A stretch of DNA of 5,588 nucleotides from Chloroflexota bacterium (GTDB lineage: Bacteria > Chloroflexota > UBA4733), in contig JANWJO010000063.1 of the NCBI GenBank assembly GCA_025449435.1, positions 1 to 5,588 on the forward strand, read 5' to 3'. Each line of letters opens with the position of its first letter. Within the stretch, counting starts at the first letter, position 1. Shown in pieces: positions 5,515-5,588 of this stretch. The position numbers were made by a program, and so were the translations under genes. Below the pieces are notes generated by a model that made no database searches, was not told where the DNA came from, and saw only the letters and a list, made by a program, of their open reading frames with translations.

Positions 5515-5588
5515 GGGATGACTCCTACGCGGCGGGGGGACCGCCCGTCGGGCACAGTGTAAGCCCGTGGCACGGCAAGCTGCGGCAC

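Larger units (their letters stand above)
5330..5588. other. Non-coding upstream region of the SDR gene
   Basis: No convincing gene is seen here. The long frames crossing it on both strands run into the SDR gene out of frame, have low-complexity Arg/Gly-rich products and match no family I recognise. The region holds the SDR ribosome binding sites and two inverted repeats listed separately. I cannot place a good sigma-70 promoter: TACACT (minus strand, 5561-5556) resembles a -10 but has no partner -35 inside the window. Confidence 0.5.

Noticed and set aside
5565..5575. Small palindrome CCGTGGCACGG near the right edge
   Set aside because: Only 5-base GC-rich arms, expected by chance in this composition, and the window ends before any context can be judged.
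5163..5588. Minus-strand 141-aa frame running in from the right edge, with a CDKCG...CSCG cysteine pattern
   Set aside because: It overlaps the start of the SDR gene out of frame, is Arg/Gly-rich and has only a chance-like Cys arrangement; no family resemblance.

Overview
The window comes from a GC-rich bacterium (about 60-65% GC by eye, with long shadow ORFs opposite the real genes). YVTN-type propeller proteins, a citrate synthase of the GLEGVVVAET/GFGHRVY type, a helix-turn-helix citrate synthase homologue and an AlkZ/HTH_42 protein together would fit a Chloroflexota (for example Ktedonobacteria-like) or actinobacterial genome. That assignment is an inference and I hold it loosely.

Layout: (1) 2-679 (+) is the 3' end of a secreted-looking beta-propeller gene cut by the left edge. 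(2) 721-1950 (-) is a citrate synthase-fold protein with an N-terminal excisionase/MerR-type HTH. It lies directly downstream of (3) 1991-3118 (-), a winged-helix protein of the AlkZ/YcaQ (HTH_42) DNA glycosylase superfamily with a QxQ motif; the two probably form one operon. (4) 3119-3257 is a 139-bp divergent promoter region holding a perfect 15-bp palindrome and a TTGACG -35 element. (5) 3258-4415 (+) is a stand-alone citrate synthase with a strong ribosome binding site. (6) 4412-5329 (-) is a short-chain dehydrogenase converging on the citrate synthase, with stop codons overlapping in the tetranucleotide TTAG. (7) 5330-5588 is a non-coding upstream region with two 8-bp-arm inverted repeats.

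The most notable feature is the divergent arrangement of two citrate synthase homologues. One carries a DNA-binding domain and is coupled to a probable DNA-repair glycosylase; the other is a normal-looking enzyme. Their active-site changes differ: the stand-alone enzyme has Glu where the catalytic Asp is expected, while the HTH protein keeps that Asp but has lost the Arg after the catalytic His (GFGHPLY instead of GFGHRVY). The palindrome between the divergent promoters is a natural candidate operator for the HTH protein. I see no mobile elements, tRNA, rRNA, CRISPR array or clear intrinsic terminator.
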